Source: Lineolata rhizophorae (lineage: Eukaryota > Ascomycota > Dothideomycetes > Lineolatales > Lineolataceae). From it: a stretch of DNA of 64,000 nt. The notes below the pieces were generated by a model. It searched no databases. It was not told the DNA's origin and was given only the letters and a program-made list of their open reading frames with translations. Positions within the stretch are counted from its first letter, which is position 1, and each line of letters opens with the position of its first letter. This document shows positions 1 through 12,181 of the stretch, piece by piece. The DNA lies in assembly GCA_010093515.1 (NCBI GenBank), contig MU001689.1, forward strand, positions 65,784 to 129,783, given 5' to 3'. Position numbers and translations under genes: made by a program.

Positions 1-760
1 ATATTCGTCGTCCATGGTGGCGAGTTGTGCCAGGCATCTGGCCCAACAAATGCGCTTTGAAAGAGGATATGGGCGGACGGGAAGATGTCACAAAAAGCAA
101 GGTGCTGCAGTCCTAGACGCTGGGATGGCGACTACAAGGTTGGTAGCGCGTCGCGCCGCGCGGTGCGCCGCGGACGTCACAAGAGCTCGAGCCGCAGCTT
201 GTCTAAGGAACGTGGTCATGCGACAGCCATCGACGTCTTGGGCATCTCATGAATTGGTCAGCTTTGCTAAGACCGACTGTAAAGTGCATTTTAAATTTTA
301 GTTTAGAATCAATTTTGTGTCCCTGAAATAATTCAGCTTTGAGGATGTTATCTGTCCACTCTAGATTTTCTACCCTTTCGAAGATTCCAACCAATAAGAG
401 ATGCTAGATGCAGGCACGTGTCCATTTCACTTGCGACGACGATGTGCGCTGTGACTATACTCAAAAACAGTTTACAATTACAAGAACATAAACTACAGTT
501 TATTGTCTAAAATACCTCGTGGAACAGCCGAAAACGTTATTAATGGGATTGATAGAGCCCTGTTTAGAAAGGACTTGGTTGCTTTAGGACTACGTATCAA
601 TCTACAAAAAGACAGATGTCGCTGCCGCTCTAATAGGGTTGTATAGAAATAAACAATACAAGTACCATGTCTCCTAGCATGGTATTTCGTAGGTATCAAA
701 CGGTCAGACCCTCGCACCTCCCCACCTTTCAACCCCCGGTTGCAACCTTCAACATCCGTC
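1..760. other. intergenic/3' flank of STT4, no gene seen
   Basis: No convincing gene. Short open frames on both strands are of mixed composition and show no recognisable motif. The segment from about 290 to 700 is AT-richer and probably includes the 3' untranslated region and terminator of the kinase gene that ends at 761 on the minus strand. Confidence 0.5.
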
Positions 761-3700
761 TCAGTACGGGATTCCGTTGGTTAGCAGCTGAAACTGATCG
801 TATCCCTTGGTTGAGTAACTGCTATAGCTCTTCTTGATCAAGTCGCGCATGAAATCCGCGGCCTCCCTCTCCGACTTATCCAGCACGAAGCGGTCCCTGA
901 AATGCTGGATTGTCTCGGGCTTGAAGCACGGCAGGCCGCTGTCTAGCATGACGACGACGATGTGCGCAAGATGCTCGCAGTGCTGCCGGCTGGCTAGGAA
1001 CGCTTTGATGCACAATTCCTCAAACCAGTGGTACGGCTGGCTGGTCGTGGAACCGCCCATGACGGCCACCATCTCCGACGTTAGCTTGAAGGGCGCTCGC
1101 TCGAACCGGATTCCGCCCGGCGCGATGTCGAAGCAGAAGCCGAAGTCGATGTGTAGGATGTGGCCCGCGTCATCGATCATGATGTTGCCATTGTGCCGGT
1201 CCTTGAACTGCAGCAGGTAGCTTATGACAGAATAGGCGGCCATGCTCTTGACGAAGTTCGACCGCGCCTCCTGGAATCGTAGCGAATCCGGTCCGCCGTA
1301 TTTGGACACGAAGTAGTCGTAAAGCCCGTTGACGGCCTCTCGCCCTAGCATGTCGCGCGAAATACTGTTCGGCAGCACGTCAATGACGCCGCATCCTGGC
1401 GCCGTCGCCGTCACCCGGTATGGGTTTACATACACGTCCAAACCGACGTTGTTGAAGATGCCCCGGAAGGCTGCGATCATTTGCAACGCGAGCACGTCTT
1501 GGCGGCAGTCGTCGCCGACTTTGAAAATCGCGGATTGCCAAACCTCGAATGTGCTTGGCGCACTATTGCTGTGGCTACCATTGACCGTAGCGACGGCATT
1601 GCCCATCGAATCCTCAGAGCCTGGCTTTGCTCCTTTCTCCTTGCGAATGCGGAACGTAGCCATGTAAGGCGCTTTGGCATGGCTCTGGAGCGGCTTTCCG
1701 GATTTCCGATCGATGCCCACGACGACGCCATCCGGATTGCTAGGCAAATAAACTCCGACCTCAACCTTGATCTGGCGTAGCTCCTCTTCGATCTTCTGCT
1801 TCTTCTCAGGTTTACTTTTCTTGATGTACGGACGTAGCTTTCCAGATATTCCGGTGACTTCGTTGAAGAAGGCAAATTCCCGATCATAGAAGGCGCGGTC
1901 CTTCTTGTGGAAACTCGCTTCGAGGTTGTTCATGACCTTGTCTAATGTCGGCTTGACCGGGTCGGGCTTCGCACGAAAAAATTAGCCTTAAAACCATTTC
2001 CTTTTTAAAAGAAAACTTCTTAGGATAAATGAACTTACTACTTGCGAATCCTCATCCTTATACGCATTCGCCTTCATATTCCAAATGATCTGATGCGCAA
2101 ACAACTGGGAGAACTTGGCCGTCTCCAAGATGTACCTCTCCACGTAGCCTAGGACGTCGTACCGCAGCGTCTGCACAATCTGCGGCACATAGAAGAACGT
2201 CACGTCCACCGAGTGCGACTCGAGCGCGCGCATCGCATACTGGATCACGAACGGATGGTTGCCGTACGCCGGTAGGAAGTACGTCACGGCCGTGATCGGG
2301 TTGACGGGTGCCCAGAACAGCAGGTACTTGAGCTGGAAGTGCACGTCGTCCGGCAGCGAGGGCCCCAGAAGCAGCTCGAGCGCGTCCGGCTCCCAAAGGG
2401 CCTTGGTGGGGAAGTTCAGCAGCAGCCAGCGGACGTCCGCCTTGAGCTTTGGGAATGAGAAGCGCCTGGCAAGTTGAATGGCCAGCGCCGGGTTCTCAGT
2501 CCAGGCAGTCTTGAGAGACGAGCACAGTGCAGCTTCCGCCGGTTGCTTGTAGTTTTGTCCCGAAGCGAAGTGATGCCTCTTGTCGTAATCCAACGGGAAC
2601 AGCCACACCATGAGCCGCGTCTGTTCGCTTGTCAACAATATCAAAAGGAGATCCTGCTTTCCCCTGAGCGATTTGAGCGAGCCTTCTGCCTTGGACCCAA
2701 TGAGGTCGACATCCTGTAGTGCCTGCTGAATATCCGCGAGGAGATGCGTTTCCGCCTTGATCTGGAGCCTGTTACCCCCGAACGACCACCTTGGCTCGAA
2801 ACTAAACCACCTCAGCGCAGCCGAAAGTATCTTATCCTTGAGCCTCCATCGATCCGCCGTATCTAGACTAGTGCTGAAACGGAGAATCCGCAAGCCTAGC
2901 AAGACGATATGAAAATGAACCTCTCTTGCGAGCGGATGGTTCGTCGTCTCAGCCATCGCATCCAATGTGACGTGTATAAGCCTGTCATAAATCCGCTGCA
3001 GATGCGGCGTGCCTAGTCTAGTTGCATTGAAATGGCTGGACAAGAACTGCAGCAGTCTGAAATGCGGTGAGATTAAATTGTACGCGAACTGCTGACGCTT
3101 CCAAGTCGCGTCCTTGTCCGAAGGGGCAAACTCTTGCTTGATGTAAAATGGGTCCTTGTGATGGAACTTGAGCGCGAATAGCCCTCGTCGCTTGCGCACC
3201 GTGTTCTCCCAGTTCTCCGCTATCTCGGCCAGCACGCGCGACTCCATGCGCGGGTTCTCCTTGATGACGCTCATCCACAGCGAGATGCCTAGCTTTATGG
3301 CCTGCTTGGTGAAGACGGCAAACGGGATGCCGACCAAGTGGTGCAGGAGGCGGCATTGGTCCTTACGGACGCGGCACAACAGTGCGGCAGCCCGCCTGAG
3401 AACGTCGCGCAGCTCCGCAATGGCGACATGCTTGTTGCTCAGCGTGCGACTCTCTAGCTCGGCAAGGATCGACGCGGCGTCCTCGACGTTCTTTTCGAGC
3501 GCGTAGTTCCCACGGACAAAGGGCCCGCCTCCATCGCCGGACATCTTCAGCCACTCGTGATCGTGATCCTGGATGCCATCCACAAAACGGTACTCCTGAC
3601 GAGACGTGTACTGCGCAATGAAATCTGATGCAGTGTTGATGTGCACCTCTGGCTGCTGCTCGATGGCGCCGAGGCGCTGGTCCGTCGACGGAATGACGGA

Positions 3701-6700
3701 ACCCATTTCGAGTGCAAATGACCTTCCGAGAGAAACGTGACCGTAGGCGCCGTCATCGTCATGCTCGGATAGATACGTCTGCAATAGGCCTTTGATATCT
3801 AGCGGCGCAATGTTCATAACTTTGATAACCCACTCCCTCGCCCACTTGTGGAAATGGCTTAGTGTGGCGCGGCGGAAGGCAAAATCGTCAGATAACTCGA
3901 CCCAGATACCTTCTCTACGTGACTGGTACACAGCCGTCCATTCGTACTCATCAGTGTCCATCTCAAGGCATGAGCTCCACATTATAGTCAGCAGCTCGAG
4001 TAATGCGAACAGAGACTTGCGCTGACACAAAGCCGACGGCACACGCGTGATAATCATGTCCGCGCACGCTGTTGCCACCTGCTGCACTTTGCTGATGCGA
4101 TGGCAGCACCCGGCAAGGATGCCAGCAAGCTGCTGTGCCACATAGGGAGTTGAGAACGCGTAGGAAGTACCAGTCATAGTGCGGGAAAGGAAAGTGCGCA
4201 CGGCGCCGTTGGCAATTGCAACCATACAATGCCCCATGCCGCCGCTACGCAATTTGGGGTCAAGGAAGTATGCAAGTGCCTTGGTACAATCGCCTCCATT
4301 GGCACGAAGGCACTCCACAAGGTGTGTTGCATTGAGGAAGACCACTTCAGGGTAGCTAAGTGACTTAACCTCCGGCTCGCAGTTAGGCGGGAGAGCGGCC
4401 ATCAAGTTGCGCTTCTGATCAACGACGTGCTCAGGACTCTTACCGCGTCGGAGCACGATGTTAAGCTCGATGTCACTCTCGAGCTGGCCATCGGCACGGT
4501 TCTGCGCGATCAGAGGTCGACTATGATACGCAAGCACCTTGAGCTCACTGGTATACTTCTGACCAAGTGGTAGACTGAGGTTGAAACCATGAACAACAAG
4601 ATTAAACCATGCATCACGCATCAGCGGGGTAACGGTGTCGTTGTCTTCGTCAGTTTCAGGAGACTCGTGAGCCGAGACTAGTGTTGCCAAAGGGGGAAGC
4701 ATCTGCGCAATCTCTTGGGCAGCCAGCTCAGCGTCCGCAAGATGCTTGTTGTCGTTTTCATGAGCGTCCCCTTTACTAATAATCGTGTCGAGAAGGTGGA
4801 CCAAATATATTTCGTAAAGAGGCGAGTCCCTGCTGACGTTTCTCGAAAGATGGAGCCGCGCAACTCGCACCTAATACCAGTTAGCTAAAACCATGATTTA
4901 TAATACATACTTGCTTCTCGATTGCACTTACAGATTCCAAGATCACGAAGTTCTCACGAACCAGAGCATCATGGCAAAGCTTGGCGTACAGCTTTAGCAA
5001 CGACTTTAGCTCGCTAGGGTCTGCGCACGCCCCCAGATACGCCGTTTCCGTGATGATTTTGGCATCAACCAACAAATTCACCCTGCCAATCTTCTGAACG
5101 AGCATCGACTGCGCGAGTGCATTGATTTTCTCGTCATTGCAGGCTGTCGCAATTCGCACAATGCTCTGAATCACAGTCGTGTACACAGTCGAAGGCTCCT
5201 CCACGTCGGTCGGAGCTAGGGAAATGGAACTGCCAGTTGCCGCCTGCGATTTATACAAGCCTGTTGCCCTTGGCGAGTTGGTAGACCCGTCAATGAAGTC
5301 GCCGGCCGCTGCACTCCGGTCCGGGACCGAATCTGTGCTTAATACATTTCCCAGAGTATATAGCGTAGTGATGACGGTATCCTCTGGGAGGAGCTTGAGC
5401 GTGGAAGCCAGGCAATCGGCGGCGAGGCCCGCGGTGCCGTTCCCGAATCCACCTTGGACGACAAGCCTAGGCAAAGACCGCCCAAGGCTCGCCGCTATCG
5501 AGGGAGACACAGTCCCCAGGACGGCCATGGACTTGAGCACGACATCGGCCAAACTCTCGTCCGAGCTCTGGACCGGATCGGCAAGAACACTTTCCAACCA
5601 ACTCATGAGAATATCCGCATCGGCAATCTCCTCGTTACGGACGGTACAACAAAGGAAGCTCGTGATAGAGCTGCCCTTTACCGACGAGGCTAATCGCTGT
5701 TGCCACGCGGACCCCAACCGAAGATAGTCTGACCCCTCTTCCAGGAGCCTTATTTCCTCGGCCGCAATCTCTGCAGCGCCTTCCAGGAGGCTTTCACTCG
5801 TTTGGTCGGGCGGGAACTTACGGCTCCGTCCATCGCCGCGGCGCAGGATATCGAGGACACCGTCTTTGGCGAGCGCATCGGGCGAAGCAACCAACAGCGA
5901 CGCAAACGCCAACACCACTTCCATGAAGCCCTTTCTCAGCAGCATGGCTCCTAGCGGCCGCCCATCGGCCGCATAGTGCTTATAATACCTCTTCCACTCC
6001 CTAAGCCCCTTTTGCGAGTGTCTAGCGTTCCTCACCAGCGACAACGCGGTCTCCAGCGCCGTCATGAAGCGCTCCGAGATGGCCGACCCCAGCATCTCGA
6101 TCAAGGGCAAGCGCTCTTTCACAGGCCAAAAGACGGCCTTCCCCGCGGCCGCCCTGAGGAAGCCCAGCAGCGACGTCGTCAGCGTGACGATGCGGCAGAT
6201 ATCCGTCTCGGTGGGCGAGCGCTCGCCGCTGCCGGCGCCGCCATACTGCTCCGCGCCCAGCGCCTCGGCGAAGCGCGCCCACTTGGTCGTGTACTGCTTG
6301 ACGGCGGCGGCGGCCAGGTCGCGCAGGTCCGGGTGGTTGACGCCGAGGGCGAGCACGGCCGAGGCCAGGTTGAACGTGAGTGTCTCCCAGGGCGAGGCGC
6401 CGAGGCTGCGCAGCGACGGCGACGACGCGACGGCCTGGCAGGCCGACTCGGCCAGGTAGGGCGAGATCTGGCGCAGCAGCTGGAAGGCGGCGTCACGGGC
6501 CTGCACGAGCGGGGCCGCCTTGCAGAGCGCGACGAGCGTCTCGAATTCGGGGAGCGTCTGCGGGAAGAGAGGTCCAGGTTTGAGTCATTTTTGCGCATGG
6601 TCAATCCCGGCGCGGCGCAAGGGAACAGGTGCTTGAATCGCGGGGAACAACGGCTGGACGGACTTGAGGGAACGTACCATGGGAACCCGCGCCCCGGGGG

Positions 6701-6950
6701 ACGGCTCGGCCGGATCGTGCGAATTGACGCCATTGACGCCCCAGCTGTGCGAGGTGCATATCTTGCAGAGCCGCGTGAGGTCCGAGGGCCCTTTGGATGT
6801 GGTCGTGGTCGTGGTGGCCGAGAGGGCCGCGAGCTTCTCGAGAGCGTTGCGCCGGAGGCTGGACACGGCTATTGCGTCAGTTGTAATTCTGGATATATCG
6901 TACAGGGACGGGATGGAGGGGGCCACCGCGGCAGAGACATACGTCCTCAT
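761..6950 (-). CDS. STT4: Phosphatidylinositol 4-kinase STT4 (type III alpha)
   Basis: Converts phosphatidylinositol to PI4P, in yeast at the plasma membrane, feeding PI(4,5)P2 synthesis and cell-wall/actin signalling (family knowledge). The model has four coding exons, 6678-6950, 4911-6557, 2039-4870 and 761-1966, all joined in phase 0 and giving about 1985 aa, the usual length for filamentous-fungal STT4. The C-terminal exon holds the lipid-kinase catalytic core: DRHNGN in the catalytic loop (about residue 1840), HIDFGF as the metal-binding DFG-type motif, and the family ending GYDQFQLLTNGIPY. The middle exon carries the long alpha-helical solenoid and PIK helical domain, including QLARRFSFPKL and the LKYLLFW region. 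The intron 1967-2038 joins DEDSQV to PDPVKPTLDKV, a conserved stretch just ahead of the kinase domain. Donors are GTACGT, GTATGT and GTAAGT. The intron 4871-4910 is only 40 nt. The start MRTYVSAAV is the first ATG of the open frame. Divergent from the gene starting at 7946. Confidence 0.93.
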
Positions 6951-7945
6951 GGCGGCGCACCGCTTCAGTTCCGAAGACGAAAGATGAGATGGCGAAGGGA
7001 GTGCTTCAGGGAGGACTCATGAGGGCAGGCAGAGGGCCCCGCGGCTTCGAGGCGTTTGTCCAAACGCATCCAAGGGCGTGCTCCGAAACAGAGCTGGAGT
7101 CAAGGTCGAGGTCCGCGAGACACTGACCCCGGCTGGCGGGCCATGCGCCGCCAGAACCGGGCTGTGGCCCTGCCGCCATTGGCCCGAGGCCCCGGCCCGC
7201 CCGATTGGGCGCGGACCGGCCGCAAACGGCAGCCGTCATTCGCTGCGACCTCCAAGGGGCTCTCCTTGGCTCTTCATGTCTGTTCCCACCGTTACGTCTC
7301 CGCCTTCTCCGTACACATCTTGTTCCCCTCGCTACGGGATCCCCTAGCGGCACATCTCCATTGTCTGCGCCTTCATCTTATGTAGAAGGTAACATTAGCG
7401 GCGCCATGCCCAGCGAGATGACCGAAGCACTCAGCTAAAGGGCCTGGCGCACCCAGCTGGGTTCGTACGTCCGCTGCTAGTTGCATGCTTGGCTACTAGC
7501 AGGCTGCAAGTCTGCAAGTCAAAAGGTAATTGAGCGTGGCCTTGGAATGTTGAAACTTTGCGGATGTTCCTGAAGAATTTTAGGGGCGTCCTTGAGGGAT
7601 ATGGCCCCAACGTCCTTCCAGCTTATTCGCCAGCTGGAAGGATCCCTGAAATGTTGGATGCTGCTGCACTAGAGCATCCACTCTCACTTTCTTCATCTGT
7701 AACACCACGATCGGCGACGGGTTGCTATTACAGTACCAAGAAAACTTGCTTCTGCCACCATAGCAACCATGTTGCTCTTCCGGTAGAACGGTTGATTCAT
7801 AGACTCAAAAACCATCAAGTTCTATTTTCAGCATCGCTCGTAGTGCGTAGTCACCTCGTGCATATACTATTTTTCTATCGTGTATTCATTGGAGTGACGG
7901 CTACTGTCGCAACCCGCTCATTCAATTCCCTCATCGGCAAGAGCT
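6951..7945. promoter_or_regulatory. divergent intergenic region between STT4 and the 7946 gene
   Basis: About 1 kb separates the start codons of two oppositely transcribed genes, so it should contain both promoters. The left half (to about 7440) is GC-rich and the right half AT-richer. Overlapping open frames on both strands here have no motif or codon pattern that suggests a protein. I see no clear TATA box. Confidence 0.4.
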
Positions 7946-10660
7946 ATGTTGTCCCAAGTTCCCTCTCTACGTCCATTCGAAATGGAGCAAGTTAAAGTTC
8001 CCTCGGAGGTCAAGAAAGAGGTCATCGACCTGGCGACCCGCAACAACGAGGCCATCTATCAATTCTTTGGAGAGCAAAGGGAATGCAACCGACATGGCGA
8101 ATCGTATTTCCCCAGCTCTGTCCCCTTCCATTCCCGAGGCCATAACCCTTCAATGCTAACGTCGAGATAGGCAAGCCCTCACCAAGTCTGATGTTTTGGA
8201 ACCAGGAGGGGAGGGAGCCTCGAATCCAAAAGATGGGAATCCCCCCAAATCACGCAACAAGGAACCTCTAGCGATGGAAGAGGCTAGAGCCGCTGCCACA
8301 AAGACAAACCAGCCGACTCCCGAACTGCCGACCTCGGAGGACCAAGACCCTGCACATGATACGCATTATCAAAACGTGTTGCGAAGCATCCCTTGTACCC
8401 CGGGAGAGCAGCTGCACTGGAGGGTTAAAGTCCTAAAGAGGCTGCATGCCTGTGCAGTGGAACTCTGCGACATCCCGAAAACTGACGAGGAGACTGCCAT
8501 AGCGGTTCTCAATAAGTTTTGGAACGACGTGAACGATTATGTTAGAATCGGGAAGAAAATCCCCATGGGCGAAGATGAAAATGGCTGGTACTACCTGGTG
8601 TGGGGCGAGGCGATTGGTGCACCGCCATCCTTTGGGCTCGGGGTAATGATAGAAGATGTGCCAAAGGACCAGAAGAGCGCGTCAAGGTCGATTGACCCGC
8701 TAGACAAGAATCTCCTGGAGATTATCAGGAGATCTTTATTCGGCGAAGATTATGGCGGCTTTCTTGAATCTATCCAAAAAACGAAAACATTCCTACAGGC
8801 AGAAAAGTCAAAAAAAAAATCGCGGCAAGCCAAGAAGTCCGTAATAAGCGAGCAAGAGGCTCGGGCTATTGCTTCCATCCAAGATCAAAAATCTTTTGAA
8901 GGCGCAGTCGCACGAGCACGGGCGCTAGGGTTGAACGCTTACCTCGCTAGGGACAATCAGAGGAGATACCGTCTTTTTGCGGGTGACGTGCCTGGAGACC
9001 AAGCTGATGTGATCGAAGTGGAGGTCAATGCTGGCAAAGGTAAAACTAAGGAACTGATGCGCGAGCTAATCAACAAGGGCCCCCAGGAGGAAAAATACGC
9101 CGCCCAGCAACTGAGAGACTCATGGAAGCTCATTACGAAGGGCCTTTCTGGAACAGTGGACGAATCATCTAAAGAAGGTAAATGTCCGCCAAAGACCAAG
9201 GAGTCCTCCTAAGTTGCAATGCATCTTCACTTTCCATCTAACAGCAGTGGTATCAAGCCAGTGAAGACGAATCAAAGGCGGAGAAGACCCCGCCGTCTTC
9301 TAGAACCGTCAGCCCTGAACCTAGCAGCGCAACTTCCAAACCCAGCGAGCCAGCGCCGACAGTTGAGAGGACCGCTGAGCCTTCTCGTCCGGCGACACCC
9401 TCTCCGCATCCTCCATCATACGAAGAATCAATCGCTCAACCCCCCGCCGCCGAGAATGTCGCCGAACAAGGAGAAGCTTCAAAACGCGAGGAATTCCAAC
9501 GTATGGAGACGTCCCAAGTCCAGAATCTGGTCAGGCAGCTCCAAGGCTTGTATCTCTCCCCGCCGCCTTCGGAGACGGACAAGTTGCAGCCCAGCGAGGA
9601 ACCACAGTCGCCACCGCTGCCATCGACATCATCGTCGTCGTTACGGAGTCCCGAGGCAGCCCAAGGCCCGCCGCAAGAAGCAGCCGTGACGATCTCAGAC
9701 CCGGGCCAGCCCGAACCGCGCACGACGCCCGGCACGCCAGACGCGGCGGCTTCTGAGCCGTTTTCCTGGCTGACCGACTGGGAGACGTACATGTTGAAGG
9801 CCCACGAGCGCTGTCGCAGCGCCGGGGAGGTGCTGACCAAGGACCAGTTCTTCTTGCTCCGAGCGTGGGTCGAGAGGAAGGTAAGGACGGGTTACATAGC
9901 GCGGCTGCCCGACGACGCGCCCGACGGCTGGACGTCGCCCTCAGCGCTCCTCCGCATGCCCTCCTTGCGGCGCTCCTGGCGCCACGTGGTCAACTACAAC
10001 GACGTCATGGCCTGGATGCACCGCTCGGGCCTCGGCGCGCCGCCGTTGTCGCCGCCGCAGCCGCCGAGCGCCGCCGTCCCCGACGACTCCGGCCTGCGCA
10101 ACCTGGCCGCCGCCGGCGTCGTCTCGCTCCTCCAGGTCACGTTTGCGCGCGTCCCGTTCGACGAGGAGACGAGTCGGCTGACGCGGTTCGCGACGCCGTG
10201 GGGCCGGTTCGAGTGGCAGGCCGGCATGCCGCTGATCAATACGGCGCAGCCGGCGGACCCGCTGCGGCTCTTCCGGCGCTGCATCGTCGACTCGCTCGGG
10301 CGGTTCCTGGACCACTTCGTCACGAGCTGCTTCGAGTTCGTCATCGTGTACACGATACCACCGAGAGACGAGAGCCCGAAGCGCCCGCTCTGGATGCGGC
10401 ACTTGGTACATCTGAAGGTTGTGCTTGGGCAGTTGAAGAGGGCACATGCGTTCGTGGAGTGGAGGCAGAACAGTATGTTCATGCCGGGACCGGGTCTGTT
10501 TGCGTGGGCGGATGAGCAAGAGGCTTGGAAGAAGGACGACAGTTGGATGGAGAAGTCGGAAAGCGATGAGGACGAGAAGAAGAGAGCGCAGCAGCAGCAG
10601 CAGCAGTCAAAGAACCAGAAAAAGAACAAAAACAAGAACAAGAATAAGAAAAGGAAATGA
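7946..10660 (+). CDS. Hypothetical fungal protein, basic Gln/Lys-rich tail
   Basis: Not recognised. A three-exon model (7946-8103, 8171-9177, 9258-10660) keeps frame and gives 855 aa. The N-terminus is short and charged. Next comes a soluble mixed region with aromatic-rich patches such as ENGWYYLVWGEA, then a Lys-rich stretch (KSKKKSRQAKK) and a segment reading SFEGAVARARALGLNAYL. Residues about 390-550 are Pro/Ser/Glu-rich and probably disordered. A globular-looking C-terminal part follows (PFSWLTDWETYML; HFVTSCFEFVIVY), ending in a run of six Q and a KNKNKNKKRK tail that could act as a nuclear or nucleolar signal. I see no signal peptide or membrane helix. Intron 1 has a weak GTATTT donor but a good GCTAAC branch site and ATAG acceptor. 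Intron 2 (9178-9257) uses GTAAAT and must use the acceptor at 9257, because the nearer AGs at 9244 and 9247 break the frame and lie too close to the CTAAC. Gene existence is fairly sure; splice ends are less so. Confidence 0.62.
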
Positions 10661-12181
10661 GTGTATGCTACTCGCTAAGCTTTCGTTCATAGGTAGCTGG
10701 TGTGGGCTGTAGTTAGCCACTTTGGTTCGGCCTAGAGTCGTCCAGCAGCAGTCACTCCAATAGGAAAAGAGCCATGATACGTCCGTACCGATGGAGCCCA
10801 CTACAATGAATGCCGCATGCCCCGTTACCAATTGACCACGCACTCACCTACCTCCAAAGCGATCCACAACCTCCACCCGCACCAATTGCGCCCGCAGCCC
10901 CAACCCCATCACCCTCAAACCACACGTCCAAACGTTACGAAACCCGAAACGATTCCGCAGAAACGCTTCTGTACCACGACGTCACAGTGCAAGGCGCCAT
11001 GCCACCTCGTACCTCGTACTTCGTCCCATTCGCCACCCCCTGGGCTCTCCCCAGCGGGGAACCCAGCGTAAAAAGAGAAGACAACACCGCACTCAGTCAA
11101 TGGACGGACGCCCTCAGCGAGAGCAGCGAACAACGGGGCACATGAGCACCTGGATCCGCCAACCATAGCCAGACACGCCGGGACGCGAGGTGATCACACG
11201 GCAGCGCGGAGCAAGGCATATTCACGCGCTCGACGAGGAGCCAAGATATTCTCTCAGGTGGAACGCTTTCAAGACGGCCATGTACAGACACAAAGACGGG
11301 GGGCCGTCTTCGCGTTCCCCTCGATGTCAAAAACTACCGAAAAAAAGCCCTCTTTTCCAAAAAAAAAAAAAATCCCGTTTCTCAAAAGCAACAAAAAGTT
11401 TTCGGTCGAAGAGTCCCGGCTTTTCCAATGCCCTATTGCCTTTACCTCATTCCCATTTGAAAATTTACTCCCCCAACAACAATATACCCGGAGCGGCGAA
11501 AAAGCACGAATTGTTGCAAAAGGGCTCGCTAAAGCTAACCGAAAAGCAATATAGAATTCGAAAACGTTGGTATCACTGGGTAATAATTGTGTCTCGCGAG
11601 AAGACCCGGAAAGAAGTGGGGAGAAAGCAAGTGCTATTAACGAGGCCAGGGGTAAAATGGCAGAGTCGAAACCGGAATGGATAAGAAGCTGACCGTGGCC
11701 AGCAAAACAGTCGGTACCGGTTAGAAAGAAGAAAAGCAAAAGCATGAAAAAGCACGCAACGAAACGACGCAAAACCACAACCATCAACTCATAACTCTCA
11801 TTCCCTTTTTCATTTCCATTCCATAAAAGAAAAAAAGAAAAAAGAAAAAGCTCAACCACATCTCCAAACAACCATCAAGACATCGAACGCTCGCCCGCCA
11901 ACCCACCTAAAACCCCCACAACGACAAGAAGCGCAAAGAAAAAAAAAATCAACCCCCCATCTCCCATCCACCCACACTCCCCCAAACCCGAGGCACGAAA
12001 GACCCGCGAGACCCCACGGGAGGAAAACCGTGCCCCCTGAAAGCGACTTCCCATCGTCGAGGAAAAAAACCGGGAACCCAGCGGCCAGACTCGGCGCCGC
12101 CACCAGCAAGCAGTCAACAGCATCAGCATCGTCGTCGTTATCGGCATCGGCATCGGCATCGGCGTCGCCCCGCCCTCCACT
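10661..12181. other. intergenic between convergent genes
   Basis: No gene recognised. The stretch contains A-rich patches (11361-11371; 11822-11850; 11937-11950) and His/Pro/Arg-type shadow frames of low complexity. It must contain the 3' ends of the upstream plus-strand gene and of the minus-strand gene ending at 12182. The A-rich block 11740-11950 is the likeliest place for the terminator of the minus-strand gene. Confidence 0.45.
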
